DNA from: Psychrobacter sp. PG1
GTDB lineage: Bacteria; Pseudomonadota; Gammaproteobacteria; Pseudomonadales; Moraxellaceae
Direction: 5' to 3'
Length of the DNA stretch: 64,000 bases
Assembly: GCF_014897815.1 (NCBI RefSeq)
Contig: NZ_JABUZG010000084.1
Location: forward strand, 319,816-383,815
The notes under the pieces: generated by a model
Told to the model about the DNA's origin: nothing
What the model saw: the letters and a program-made list of their open reading frames with translations, nothing else
The model's database searches: none
Program-made: the position numbers and the translations under genes
In this document: piece after piece, positions 48,500 to 58,246 of the stretch
Numbering within the stretch: position 1 is the stretch's first letter
Layout: each line of letters opens with the position of its first letter

Positions 48500-48916
48500 A
48501 TTGACGTTCATTTATGCGCTAAAAATAAGCAGAAGGTCATCTCAAATATATTGCAGCATGTCCAAACACAAGAATATCGAATAAAATTATTATAAGCATT
48601 ACACACACAAAGAAAAGCCCCGAACCTAGGGCGATTGGTTCGGGGCTATGGCGCTTCATATTGTTGTTATTATTTCTTCCATGCTGACTCATCCTAAGTC
48701 ATAAACAGTATACTATAAGACAGCGGGCTGACCTGTGCTTTTATTGATACTGTCTCAACACTGCATCCATGCGTATCCTTGTGTTGATGCAGGTATTGTA
48801 GGGTAATCAGTTTAATGCGACTAGAGGCTAAAGACCTTATTTAACGTAAGCATATGCTTACAGCCTTTTTTAACATTGCATCATACGATGGCTATAGTGT
48901 TGGCAGGCTATCAACC
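48500..48916. other. Spacer between surA and the EEP-family gene
   Basis: Apart from the hairpin at 48612-48647 I see nothing coding. Both flanking genes converge here. Confidence 0.4.
48612..48647 (-). terminator. GC-rich hairpin, likely terminator of the EEP-family gene
   Basis: AGCCCCGAACC and GGTTCGGGGCT pair perfectly (11 pairs) around a 10-base loop. TTTCTTTG follows on the minus strand. It lies about 270 bases past the stop at 48917, a long 3' tail. Confidence 0.6.
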
Positions 48917-50041
48917 CTAACTTCTCTGCTCTTCTGCATGTTCCTTTGAGACTTTTTCACCTTCTTTTTTACCTTCTACTATTTTATTATCAGTCTCTTT
49001 TATATCTTCCGCTTCTGCAGTAGGGGCATTTTGCGCTTGATTGCTCTCCTCTTCTGGTTCGTATTGTAAAGTCGTCATAACAGGAAAGTGATCCGAACCT
49101 ATCGACGGCATACGCCGAATATCTACCACCGTAAAGCAAGCACTATGGAAAATATGATCCAGCGCCCAACGTAAAAATGGATAGCTGACATGAAACGTAT
49201 TGATAAAATGTCGACCAATACGCGGATCCAACAATCCTGAGATACGTTGAAAGCGTCGCGTGGTCTTTGACCATGCTACATCATTGAGGTCGCCTGCCAA
49301 TATCGCCGTTTGCTTGTTTTCTTTGATGTGCTTGCCAACCATCAATAGCTCAGCATCGCGGGTAGTAGACTTATCCGCTTCCGTCGGACTCGGCGGCATG
49401 GGATGCAAGCAATACAACCAAATCACGCGACCACTTTGCAGGCGCAGTTGGGCATGAATAGAAGGTATGTCATCAATCATCAAGTACTTAACTTCAGGAT
49501 CAATCAACTCAAGCTTAGAATAAAGATGCATCCCATACAGATTGTCTAGTGGCACTTTTACGGTGTAAGGATAATCAGCCTCGATTTGATGCAGCGCTTT
49601 TTCCCATTTTTCATCACTCTCTAGCGTAATTAAAATATCAGGCTGTCTTTGCTTCACCAAATCCACCAATTTTTGGGTGTCATCATTGGGCGTTAATACA
49701 TTTGATACCATTATTTTTAGTTGATGCGCCTGCCCTTCTGGCTTGTCTTTTGCCTTTTGAACTTCTTTTTTCCATAGCTTGGTATAAGGCAATACCATCC
49801 TAAGCTGAAAGGCTAACGTAATGCTTAAGACGGTAAATAACAGCCACTGTCCCAGCTGCCACTCTGACCAAAAAATCAGCATACCAATCCAAGCGATGAC
49901 ACCCAACACCATGATCTGAATACGCGGAAATTCAACACCGCGCACCCACCAATTATCCAGTGGTATCCAGCCCCAAATCGTCACAAATGCGATGAACCCT
50001 GCTAGCCACTGTATGCTGTAATATAATAGTGAGAGATCCAT
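48917..50041 (-). CDS. Membrane-anchored endonuclease/exonuclease/phosphatase (EEP) family protein
   Basis: The 374 residues begin with three hydrophobic segments (about 5-25, 42-60, 65-85). An EEP-fold domain of about 215 residues follows with SNVLTPN, LHPMPPSP, AGDLNDVAWS, ALDHIFHS and GSDHFPV, the Asn, Asp and His residues of the metal-dependent catalytic site. The domain should face the periplasm if the N-terminus is cytoplasmic. A charged Glu/Lys tail of about 45 residues ends the protein. Relatives act on nucleic acids or phospholipids; the substrate is not known. Confidence 0.85.
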   Translation of the reverse strand: MDLSLLYYSIQWLAGFIAFVTIWGWIPLDNWWVRGVEFPRIQIMVLGVIAWIGMLIFWSEWQLGQWLLFTVLSITLAFQLRMVLPYTKLWKKEVQKAKDKPEGQAHQLKIMVSNVLTPNDDTQKLVDLVKQRQPDILITLESDEKWEKALHQIEADYPYTVKVPLDNLYGMHLYSKLELIDPEVKYLMIDDIPSIHAQLRLQSGRVIWLYCLHPMPPSPTEADKSTTRDAELLMVGKHIKENKQTAILAGDLNDVAWSKTTRRFQRISGLLDPRIGRHFINTFHVSYPFLRWALDHIFHSACFTVVDIRRMPSIGSDHFPVMTTLQYEPEEESNQAQNAPTAEAEDIKETDNKIVEGKKEGEKVSKEHAEEQRS

Positions 50042-50424
50042 AGTATGTATTAGCCGTCTATTGAATGATGAATATCGCCATGGTTTTAACTGAACTGACG
50101 TTAGCTGTTTACTTTAGCATTTCAGAAGGTTATCGCCTACTAATGAGCATGGATTATTCGTTAACCGCTATAAAACATTACACTTTTAATCCGCCCACCA
50201 TAACCAATACTACGGGCAAATTTTATTTTTAGGGCTATCTACTTGTGTCGAGTGAGGCATCGCCACTATCGCCGTTAGGTTAATAACTTAAAGTTATACT
50301 GAACATCATTAATAGTGTATGAAAAACCACTAAAAACGGCCAAAACGCCTTGCTTTTTATGGCTATTCACGGCATTGTTATCGGCTGGCAATGCAACAAT
50401 TTATGGTAAAAAGGATTGAGTTTC
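50042..50424. other. Divergent spacer between the EEP gene and asd
   Basis: The 383 bases hold promoters in both directions and a small stem GCATTG/CAATGC about 40 bases before asd. I looked for a lysine riboswitch and did not see its conserved pieces. Confidence 0.4.
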
Positions 50425-51558
50425 ATGAGTAATTTAACAGTAGGCTTGGTAGGCTGGCGCGGCATGGTCGGTTCAGTATTAATACAACGTATGACTGAGG
50501 AAAAAGATTTTGACGGTATTACACCCGTGTTTTTCTCAACCAGCAACGCAGGTGGTGATGCCCCAAGCCTTGATGGTATTCATACCGGCCAATTAAAAGA
50601 TGCTCATGATATTGACGCGCTAGCAGCTTGTGATGTCATCATTACTTGCCAAGGCGGCGACTATACTTCGCAAGTCCATCAACCGCTACGTGATAGTGGC
50701 TGGAATGGCTACTGGATTGATGCGGCAAGCACCTTGCGAATGGAAGATGACAGCATCATCATTCTCGATCCAGTCAATCGCGCCGTTATTGACAGCGCCC
50801 TAGCCAATGGCAAAAAAGACTTTATCGGTGGTAACTGTACCGTGTCACTAATGCTCATGGCGATTGGTGAGCTGTTTAATAAAGGCTGGGTAGAATGGGT
50901 CAGCGCCATGACTTATCAGGCTGCTAGTGGTTCTGGTGCTAACAACATGCGCGAATTAATCGCTGGCATGGGCGTGCTACACGATGCGGTCAAAGACGAA
51001 TTGGCTGATCCTGCCAGCGCCATCCTTGAGATTGATAAAAAAATCGCTCAGACTCAGCGCTCAGATGATTTTCCTAAACAGTACTTTGGTGTGCCACTAG
51101 CAGGTAGCTTGATTCCTTATATCGATGTTCAGTTAGAAAACAAGCAATCCAAGGAAGAATGGAAAGGTGGCGTCGAAACCAATAAAATCCTTGGTAACGC
51201 AGAAGCCGATAAGATTGCTATCGACGGTATGTGTGTGCGCGTTGGCGCGATGCGCTGTCATGCGCAAGGCCTTACCATCAAGCTCAAAAAAGACATTCCG
51301 CTAGAAGAAATCGAAGCAGCACTTAAAAACAGCGGCAATGAGTGGTTGGACTTGGTCGAAGACGACAAAGAAGCGACTATGAACCGCTTAACGCCAGTAG
51401 CAGTGACTGGTACATTGACAGTTGCACTAGGTCGCTTGCGTAAGCTCAATATGGGCCCTGAGTATCTAGGCGCGTTTACCGTTGGTGATCAACTGTTATG
51501 GGGCGCAGCCGAGCCGCTACGTCGTATGCTTAATATCATCCGTGAGCAAAAAGACTAA
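50425..51558 (+). CDS. asd: Aspartate-semialdehyde dehydrogenase
   Basis: This enzyme reduces aspartyl phosphate to the semialdehyde, the branch point to lysine, diaminopimelate, threonine and methionine. [11 protein letters not shown] is the NADP-binding start, the catalytic Cys is in GGNCTVSLM, and [15 protein letters not shown] follows. The 377 residues match the E. coli type. I chose the ATG at 50425, nine bases after AAGGA, over a TTG at 50416. It is monocistronic, followed by a terminator. Confidence 0.97.
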   Translation: MSNLTVGLVGWRGMVGSVLIQRMTEEKDFDGITPVFFSTSNAGGDAPSLDGIHTGQLKDAHDIDALAACDVIITCQGGDYTSQVHQPLRDSGWNGYWIDAASTLRMEDDSIIILDPVNRAVIDSALANGKKDFIGGNCTVSLMLMAIGELFNKGWVEWVSAMTYQAASGSGANNMRELIAGMGVLHDAVKDELADPASAILEIDKKIAQTQRSDDFPKQYFGVPLAGSLIPYIDVQLENKQSKEEWKGGVETNKILGNAEADKIAIDGMCVRVGAMRCHAQGLTIKLKKDIPLEEIEAALKNSGNEWLDLVEDDKEATMNRLTPVAVTGTLTVALGRLRKLNMGPEYLGAFTVGDQLLWGAAEPLRRMLNIIREQKD

Positions 51559-51583
51559 GTTTATTTTCTTAAAAAGTCAGTAC

Positions 51584-51612
51584 AAAAAAGACAGCATTTG
51601 CTGTCTTTTTTT
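51584..51612. terminator. Bidirectional terminator between asd and the SOUL gene
   Basis: AAAAAAGACAGCA and TGCTGTCTTTTTT pair perfectly around a two-base centre, with T-runs at the stem end on both strands. Confidence 0.9.
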
Positions 51613-51722
51613 ATGGGCGTACCATTTCCAAAAATTTGAATAGCACGGCAAACAGATGCAAACACTACTTATAATAAGCTTAACAAATGTGACAACGCTC
51701 ATCTTATACTTTAAGGCTAGTA

Positions 51723-52373
51723 TTACTTTAGCTTGTAAGCAATCATCACTTCATTACGGCGCAAAAAAGGCAGCGTCCAAGGCGGATTATAACGTGCCAG
51801 TTCAGGCTCGCCCGTTATAGTCAAATTTTGGGTTTGCATCCAAGATTGTAGCTCTTCCGTTTTAGTCGCTACTTTTTTACTGCCTGCCAACCCTGAGAAC
51901 TTAATCACACCGTACGCCTGTGCTGGCACCTCGGTAATCGTGATGTTTGGATTATTTGGCTTTGGCAGTGTTTGCATCGTATATTGACTGGGCATAGTAA
52001 ATTGTACACGCCACTTACCATCGTCTTGCTGCATGCTTACTGGTGCTGTCATCGCAATTTTTTGTGATTCGCTATCACTCTTTTTGTTATTAGGCTGCAT
52101 CGTAACAGGCGCAGTCATGCTAATTTTACTACTGCCGCCAGTTGGCGCTGTATTATTGCCAAATATATAGTCGGCTAACACTTTAAACCCTTCGCGACTG
52201 GCGGAGTCTTGGTCACCACTTACCAACGTTTGTGCCACTAGCTGCTTATCGTAACGACGCAGCTCAAAGTCATCCATTTGCGACAACACTGTATAATCCG
52301 GCTCTTCGGTCGCCATAGCTGCTCCTGAGGTTAATAATGAACCACTTAATAATAAGTAGGTTGCCTTTTTCAT
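51723..52373 (-). CDS. SOUL-family haem-binding protein, exported
   Basis: The 216 residues have a signal peptide (1-21, ending AAMA) and a SOUL/HBP domain. Typical pieces are YTVLSQMDDFELRRYD near the start, two KI(S/A)MTAPV motifs at about 83-112, and FTMPSQYTMQTLPKPNN. The family binds haem or other tetrapyrroles in eukaryotes; bacterial members are uncharacterised. A GGAG site seven bases before the ATG supports the start. It stands alone, divergent from tgt. Confidence 0.9.
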   Translation of the reverse strand: MKKATYLLLSGSLLTSGAAMATEEPDYTVLSQMDDFELRRYDKQLVAQTLVSGDQDSASREGFKVLADYIFGNNTAPTGGSSKISMTAPVTMQPNNKKSDSESQKIAMTAPVSMQQDDGKWRVQFTMPSQYTMQTLPKPNNPNITITEVPAQAYGVIKFSGLAGSKKVATKTEELQSWMQTQNLTITGEPELARYNPPWTLPFLRRNEVMIAYKLK

Positions 52374-52560
52374 AGTATGTCTCCAGCAGTTAAAACATCG
52401 CTTAGCAATGGTTACTGTCTCGCCATTATGATTTCTACTTTACCAACTACTCATAAGTACTGTCTGTGTCTTTTGGTTATGACAAAATACTATTAACTAA
52501 AAGACCCATTTATCAGATATATCAATACCTCATAAACATCCATGTCCAAAAAATCGCTAA

Positions 52561-53760
<1,200 letters not shown>

Positions 53761-53787
53761 TCATATTTTTGCAATTGTCATATCTAT

Positions 53788-53823
53788 AAAAAGGGCTTAA
53801 GAATTATCTTAAGCCCTTTTTAG
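53788..53823. terminator. Bidirectional terminator between tgt and the SNF transporter
   Basis: AAAAAGGGCTTAAGA and TCTTAAGCCCTTTTT pair perfectly around ATTA, with T-runs on both strands. It serves both convergent genes. Confidence 0.92.
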
Positions 53824-53856
53824 TGTGTTGCTTTTATTATTTCTAGTTAATCAGTA

Positions 53857-55209
53857 CTAGCCCATTAACGAGGTTACAAATACCACGAGCACGGCAATTG
53901 GTGCTACAAACTTAGCAACGATTTGCCATAATTGCCATGCACCATTAGACAGACCAAGCTCTTGCTGAATACTGCGTTGATCCATTTGCCAACCAACGAA
54001 AATAATTGCAGCAAGACCAGTTAGCGGGAGAAGAAATTTACTGGTAATTTTATCCAATGCATCAAAGATACCGTTACCCATGATAGTAAAGTCAGACCAT
54101 AGGTTAAATGATAGTAGTGCCGCAACACCTAATAGCCAAATCACTGTACTGGCAACAATGGTTGATACCGTACGACTCATCGGTGTACGCTCTTCTAAAA
54201 ACTCAACGGTTGGCTCAAGCAATGAAATTGATGAGGTAATAGCAGCAAAAGTAATGAGTAAGAAGAACAATGTACCAATGATCGTCCCTGCACCCATGCT
54301 ACCAAAAGCGATCGGTAAGCTGACAAAGATAAGACCAGGACCCGAAGCAGGGTCTAGACCATTGCTAAAGATGATTGGGAAGATTGCTAGACCAGCAGCC
54401 AACGCAATAACCGTATCTAAAATCACAACAGTACGGGCGGTTTTTAGTAAGTTCACTTCACGACCCAAATATGAGCCATAAGCAATCATAATACCCATAC
54501 CAATAGATAGGGTGAAGAATGCATGACCCAATGCTGCAAGCATCACATCGCCAGTCAACTTGCTAAGATCCGGTGTAAATAGATAAGCCACTGCTTCACC
54601 AAAACCACCGTTTATTACGTTATAACCAACGATGACGAACAAAATCACGCCGAGTAGTGGCATTAAGACTTTAGCCGTGGTTTCGATACCTTTGGTCACA
54701 CCAATACCGACAATCAAAGCAGTAATAGCCATAAACACGGTATGCCAAATCGTCAACGTCCCTGCTGAAGCCAACATAGCATCAAAGGTCGCAGCGATAG
54801 AATCACTGTCTTGACCAATAAAACTGCCTGTACCTGCTTTAGTAATATAGTTGAGTGCCCAACCACCAATCACACTATAAAACGATAGAATTAAGAAACC
54901 ACCTAAAATACCTGACGCGCCAATGATGCCCCAACTGCGCGACTTACCTTCACTTGCTGCAACATCCGCAAAAGTGTTGACTGGGTTCTTTTGCCCACGG
55001 CGACCAATCAGCCATTCAGCGACTAGAATCGGAAAACCTACCAGCGCGATACAGAATAAATAAGCGATAACGAAAGCTGAACCACCGCTTTCACCGACCA
55101 TATAAGGAAACTTCCATATGTTTCCCAAACCAACTGCTGAACCAACCGCTGCCAATACGAAGCCAAAACTTGAGCTCCACTGTGCATGTTCTTGTTTATT
55201 AATAGCCAT
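53857..55209 (-). CDS. Sodium-dependent transporter, neurotransmitter:sodium symporter (SNF) family
   Basis: The 450 residues have about 11-12 membrane helices. The first helix shows the family signature AAVGSAVGLGNIWKFPY with the unwound sodium-binding region. Relatives such as LeuT carry amino acids with sodium. The substrate cannot be assigned from sequence. A GGACGG site precedes the ATG. It is unrelated to the lpx genes beyond it; a terminator separates them. Confidence 0.92.
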   Translation of the reverse strand: MAINKQEHAQWSSSFGFVLAAVGSAVGLGNIWKFPYMVGESGGSAFVIAYLFCIALVGFPILVAEWLIGRRGQKNPVNTFADVAASEGKSRSWGIIGASGILGGFLILSFYSVIGGWALNYITKAGTGSFIGQDSDSIAATFDAMLASAGTLTIWHTVFMAITALIVGIGVTKGIETTAKVLMPLLGVILFVIVGYNVINGGFGEAVAYLFTPDLSKLTGDVMLAALGHAFFTLSIGMGIMIAYGSYLGREVNLLKTARTVVILDTVIALAAGLAIFPIIFSNGLDPASGPGLIFVSLPIAFGSMGAGTIIGTLFFLLITFAAITSSISLLEPTVEFLEERTPMSRTVSTIVASTVIWLLGVAALLSFNLWSDFTIMGNGIFDALDKITSKFLLPLTGLAAIIFVGWQMDQRSIQQELGLSNGAWQLWQIVAKFVAPIAVLVVFVTSLMG

Positions 55210-55403
55210 TTTTTCCGTCCTCGTGCTTCAATTAACATCACTGATAATCTTCCTTGATTATCATAAATAGCCATGAGAAATATCAGGCTATTCAATAAAC
55301 ACCTCAATGTGAGGCGTCCAGCAACATTAAGAAAGAATTGTTTACAATATCGTAAAGGCTCAGTTTCTGCTAAGCCACCAAAAAAGTCAAGCGCTCATAA
55401 ACA

Positions 55404-55432
55404 TAAAAAGCCATAACAATTGGTTATGGCTT
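55404..55432 (-). terminator. Terminator after lpxA
   Basis: AGCCATAAC and GTTATGGCT pair perfectly around a 5-base loop. TTTTATG follows on the minus strand, about 90 bases past the lpxA stop. Confidence 0.75.
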
Positions 55433-55519
55433 CTGGTAATTTCATCTATAACTGACAAGAGTTTGGCTAATTAAAAAAGGCATACTATATATGATTTTCA
55501 GCAAAAGCCAATCGCCGTT

Positions 55520-56299
55520 CTAGCGCACCACACCACGACGGCTTTTTTGTAGTGAATCAATGAGCAACTGGATTTTCGGCTCTTTTGGTAGCAGCTCATT
55601 ATTCAAAACTTCAAGCGCTTGCACGGTCGTCAGACCAGATCTAAAAATCATACGATAAGCTTGACGCAATACCTCAATTGTCTCTTTTGACCATCCTTTA
55701 CGACGCATGCCTTCCACATTGAGACCATGAGTCGTTGCTGGATTGCCAGATACCATGGTAAAGGCTGCTACATCTTTTAGGATCAGACTTGCGCCTCCAA
55801 TCAAGCTATAGTCATCAACCGTACAAAACTGATGAATACCTGAATTACCGCCAATGATCGTGTGATTACCAATAGTCACATGCCCTGCAACGCCAACATT
55901 GTTGGCCAATACATTATGATCGCCAATCACACAATCATGAGCCACATGAGTGTTCACCATCAGTAGATTATGGCTGCCTATTTTAGTGAGCTCACTATCT
56001 TGTGCAGTACCACGGTGTAAACTACAGGCTTCTCGAATGGTATTATGATCGCCAATCTCAAGCCAAGTACGCTCACCAGCATACTTTAAATCCTGAGGAT
56101 CTTCGCCAATGCTCGCAAATTGATAAAACTCATTGTGTTGACCAATACGAGTCAATTTGGTAACAACTACATGGCGATGCAGAACCGTGTGAGCGCCAAT
56201 AGTGACCTCATCACCGACGATACAATACGGACCAATGATAGCAGTCTCATCAATTTGGGCGGACGGTGAGATGAGTGCTGTTGGATGGATCTGACTCAT
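55520..56299 (-). CDS. lpxA: UDP-N-acetylglucosamine acyltransferase
   Basis: LpxA adds the first acyl chain to UDP-GlcNAc in lipid A synthesis. The left-handed beta helix is built from hexapeptide repeats such as IGPYCIVGDEVTIG and VIGDHNVLANN. The catalytic His is in NTHVAHDCVIG. The ATG at 56299 gives 259 residues, near E. coli's 262, with AAGG eight bases upstream; a frame 15 codons longer is not needed. lpxB, usually next, is absent. A 202-base gap with a long hairpin separates it from fabZ. Confidence 0.96.
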   Translation of the reverse strand: MSQIHPTALISPSAQIDETAIIGPYCIVGDEVTIGAHTVLHRHVVVTKLTRIGQHNEFYQFASIGEDPQDLKYAGERTWLEIGDHNTIREACSLHRGTAQDSELTKIGSHNLLMVNTHVAHDCVIGDHNVLANNVGVAGHVTIGNHTIIGGNSGIHQFCTVDDYSLIGGASLILKDVAAFTMVSGNPATTHGLNVEGMRRKGWSKETIEVLRQAYRMIFRSGLTTVQALEVLNNELLPKEPKIQLLIDSLQKSRRGVVR

Positions 56300-56430
56300 A
56301 ATGTGGGCCTTTGTATGATCTGATGCGAGTAAATGGTAAAACAAATACAGCCAATTTAGTTTTATGAGAAAACCTAAGCATGGCTCTGCTGTTAAATGCG
56401 AGTGTCAATTATAATGCTTATGACCCGCTT

Positions 56431-56471
56431 TGACCTAATTCTTTAGACGCTTTGTTTAAAGAATTAGGTCA
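56431..56471. repeat. Perfect 15-pair inverted repeat between fabZ and lpxA
   Basis: TGACCTAATTCTTTA (56431-56445) and TAAAGAATTAGGTCA (56457-56471) are exact inverted repeats with an 11-base loop. No T-run follows on the minus strand. It lies inside the presumed lpxD-fabZ-lpxA transcript. Confidence 0.75.
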
Positions 56472-56501
56472 GCTACGAGGCACAATGGCTATTAGTAAAC
56501 G

Positions 56502-57011
56502 TTATTGTTCTTGGCGAGCAATCATTATTTGCGCACTGGCAGCTAACTCATCGTCAACATGTACAGTACAGTCAAATTTATAAATACCGCGCTTCTGCAT
56601 CACTGTTTTAGCACGAATAGTCAGCTGATCACCAGGAATCACTCGACGTTTAAAACGGACTTTATCAACACCTGCAAACAGATATAAATAACCATCTTCT
56701 GCGGTCAGACCGGCACTGATAAATCCGAGCACGCCTGAGACCTGAGCCATGCACTCAACCATAAGTACCCCTGGCATAATCGGCTCATCAGGAAAATGAC
56801 CATTGAAAAACTCTTCATTGATAGTCACATTCTTAATACCCGTAATGCACTCACCAGGTGTGCAATCAATAATCTTATCTACTAAAAGAAAAGGATAACG
56901 GTGTGGCAAATAATGCTTTAACGTATGATAAGTTAATGGCAGCGTAAGACCTTGCTCAGCTAAGCTTTTCATTTCTTTATCATTCAAAATATCGATATCG
57001 GTGCTGCTCAT
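56502..57011 (-). CDS. fabZ: 3-hydroxyacyl-ACP dehydratase FabZ
   Basis: FabZ dehydrates 3-hydroxyacyl-ACP in fatty-acid elongation and competes with lipid A synthesis for 3-hydroxymyristoyl-ACP. The hot-dog fold signature HRYPFLLVDKI is at 37-47, and the catalytic His 72 and Glu 86 are in NGHFPDEPIMPG and MVECMAQ. The 169 residues include about 20 extra at the N-terminus. It lies 72 bases after lpxD, so the two are probably co-transcribed. Confidence 0.97.
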   Translation of the reverse strand: MSSTDIDILNDKEMKSLAEQGLTLPLTYHTLKHYLPHRYPFLLVDKIIDCTPGECITGIKNVTINEEFFNGHFPDEPIMPGVLMVECMAQVSGVLGFISAGLTAEDGYLYLFAGVDKVRFKRRVIPGDQLTIRAKTVMQKRGIYKFDCTVHVDDELAASAQIMIARQEQ

Positions 57012-57083
57012 AATGGTGCTTCCTTGCTATGTTTCAAATCGCTATGATTTTACTGTGTTTGTATATATGCATTGATATTTTCG

Positions 57084-58100
57084 CTAATCACGCCCAAGCT
57101 GACGGAAGCGTACAGCTGCCCGTCGCCAGTTAGCGGTCGGCATAGCAGCCGTTCCAGAGGAGTATGAACCAGCGGTTTTGATAGATTTGGTTACCATGGT
57201 CATCCCAGATAAAGTGACATCATCTGTAATCTCAATATGACCTGTGATACCGACCGCACCGCCAATAATACAGCGCTTGCCGATACTAGTGCTGCCTGCA
57301 ATACCCGTTTGAGCCGCGATGGCTGTGCCATCACCGATACGCACGTTATGAGCAACTTGTACCAAATTATCAATAATAACGTGATTGCCAATGATAGTAT
57401 CATCAATGGCACCTCGGTCAATGCAAGTTTGACTACCAATTCGCACATGGTTGCCAATTACGACCCGTCCTAACTGAGCAATACGCTCCCAGCCACTGGT
57501 ACTAGGATCTTTGGTTGGTGCAAAACCAAAGCCTTCTGCACCCACACTGACACCCGCGTGTAACCTCACATGATCACCAATGACACAATCATGCCCGATC
57601 ACCACTTGTGATTTAATAACGCCGTCAGTACCAATAGTCGTATTTTCTTCGATCACCACATGCGCCGCAAGTGAGCTACGCGCACCAATTTGCACATAAT
57701 CGGCTATCACACAAAAAGGTCCGATATTCACCTGCTCACCAATGACAGCACTATCAGCAATCACAGCGCTAGGATGAATACCACCAGACAGTGACTCACG
57801 AGCAAACAACTGGCTAGCACCAGCATAAGCTAAGTATGGGCTTGCGACGACTAACGCTATCGCTGTGGCGGGCACTTGGTCGCGATATTCTGCAGTAACC
57901 AATACAGCCCCTGCCTCGCTGATAGCCAGACTAGAAATATAATGAGAATCGGCCAAAAAGCTTAACTGATTATGACCAGCCGTGGTCAAACTACCAATAC
58001 TGCTGAATTTTTGACGTAACTGTTCAGCGCTGATTTCAGCCTTATTGGTGATGGGCTGACGCTGCTCAATCCGAGTGATAAGTTGCTCAATCGTTATCAT
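57084..58100 (-). CDS. lpxD: UDP-3-O-(3-hydroxyacyl)glucosamine N-acyltransferase
   Basis: LpxD adds the second acyl chain in lipid A synthesis. An N-terminal uridine-binding domain (about 1-100) precedes a hexapeptide-repeat beta helix. The catalytic His lies in the repeat region with GAEGFGFAPTKD, and the C-terminus is helical. The ATG at 58100 gives 338 residues, near E. coli's 341; the frame extends 18 hydrophobic codons upstream, but these look like spacer. The ribosome site is weak. bamA ends 146 bases upstream. Confidence 0.95.
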   Translation of the reverse strand: MITIEQLITRIEQRQPITNKAEISAEQLRQKFSSIGSLTTAGHNQLSFLADSHYISSLAISEAGAVLVTAEYRDQVPATAIALVVASPYLAYAGASQLFARESLSGGIHPSAVIADSAVIGEQVNIGPFCVIADYVQIGARSSLAAHVVIEENTTIGTDGVIKSQVVIGHDCVIGDHVRLHAGVSVGAEGFGFAPTKDPSTSGWERIAQLGRVVIGNHVRIGSQTCIDRGAIDDTIIGNHVIIDNLVQVAHNVRIGDGTAIAAQTGIAGSTSIGKRCIIGGAVGITGHIEITDDVTLSGMTMVTKSIKTAGSYSSGTAAMPTANWRRAAVRFRQLGRD

Positions 58101-58246
58101 AGTTACTATTAATATAAATATTATTATGAATAAGACAATCGCCAAGCTGAACAATCACCTTGGCGATCTACTAATATCTAACAGATGCTGCGTTCATTCA
58201 AGTAACTGCTATGGTTAACGGCATGAACGCAAACAATCATGCTACG

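Noticed and set aside
48612-48647. tRNA-like T-arm because of GGTTCGGGG
   Set aside because: No acceptor, D or anticodon arms; it is a simple 11-pair hairpin.
50042-50424. Lysine riboswitch upstream of asd
   Set aside because: The conserved first-stem sequence and long multi-arm structure are not present.
58101-58154. Hydrophobic 18-codon extension of lpxD that looks like a signal or membrane segment
   Set aside because: LpxD is cytoplasmic and the shorter form matches the normal length; the hydrophobic codons are AT-rich spacer.
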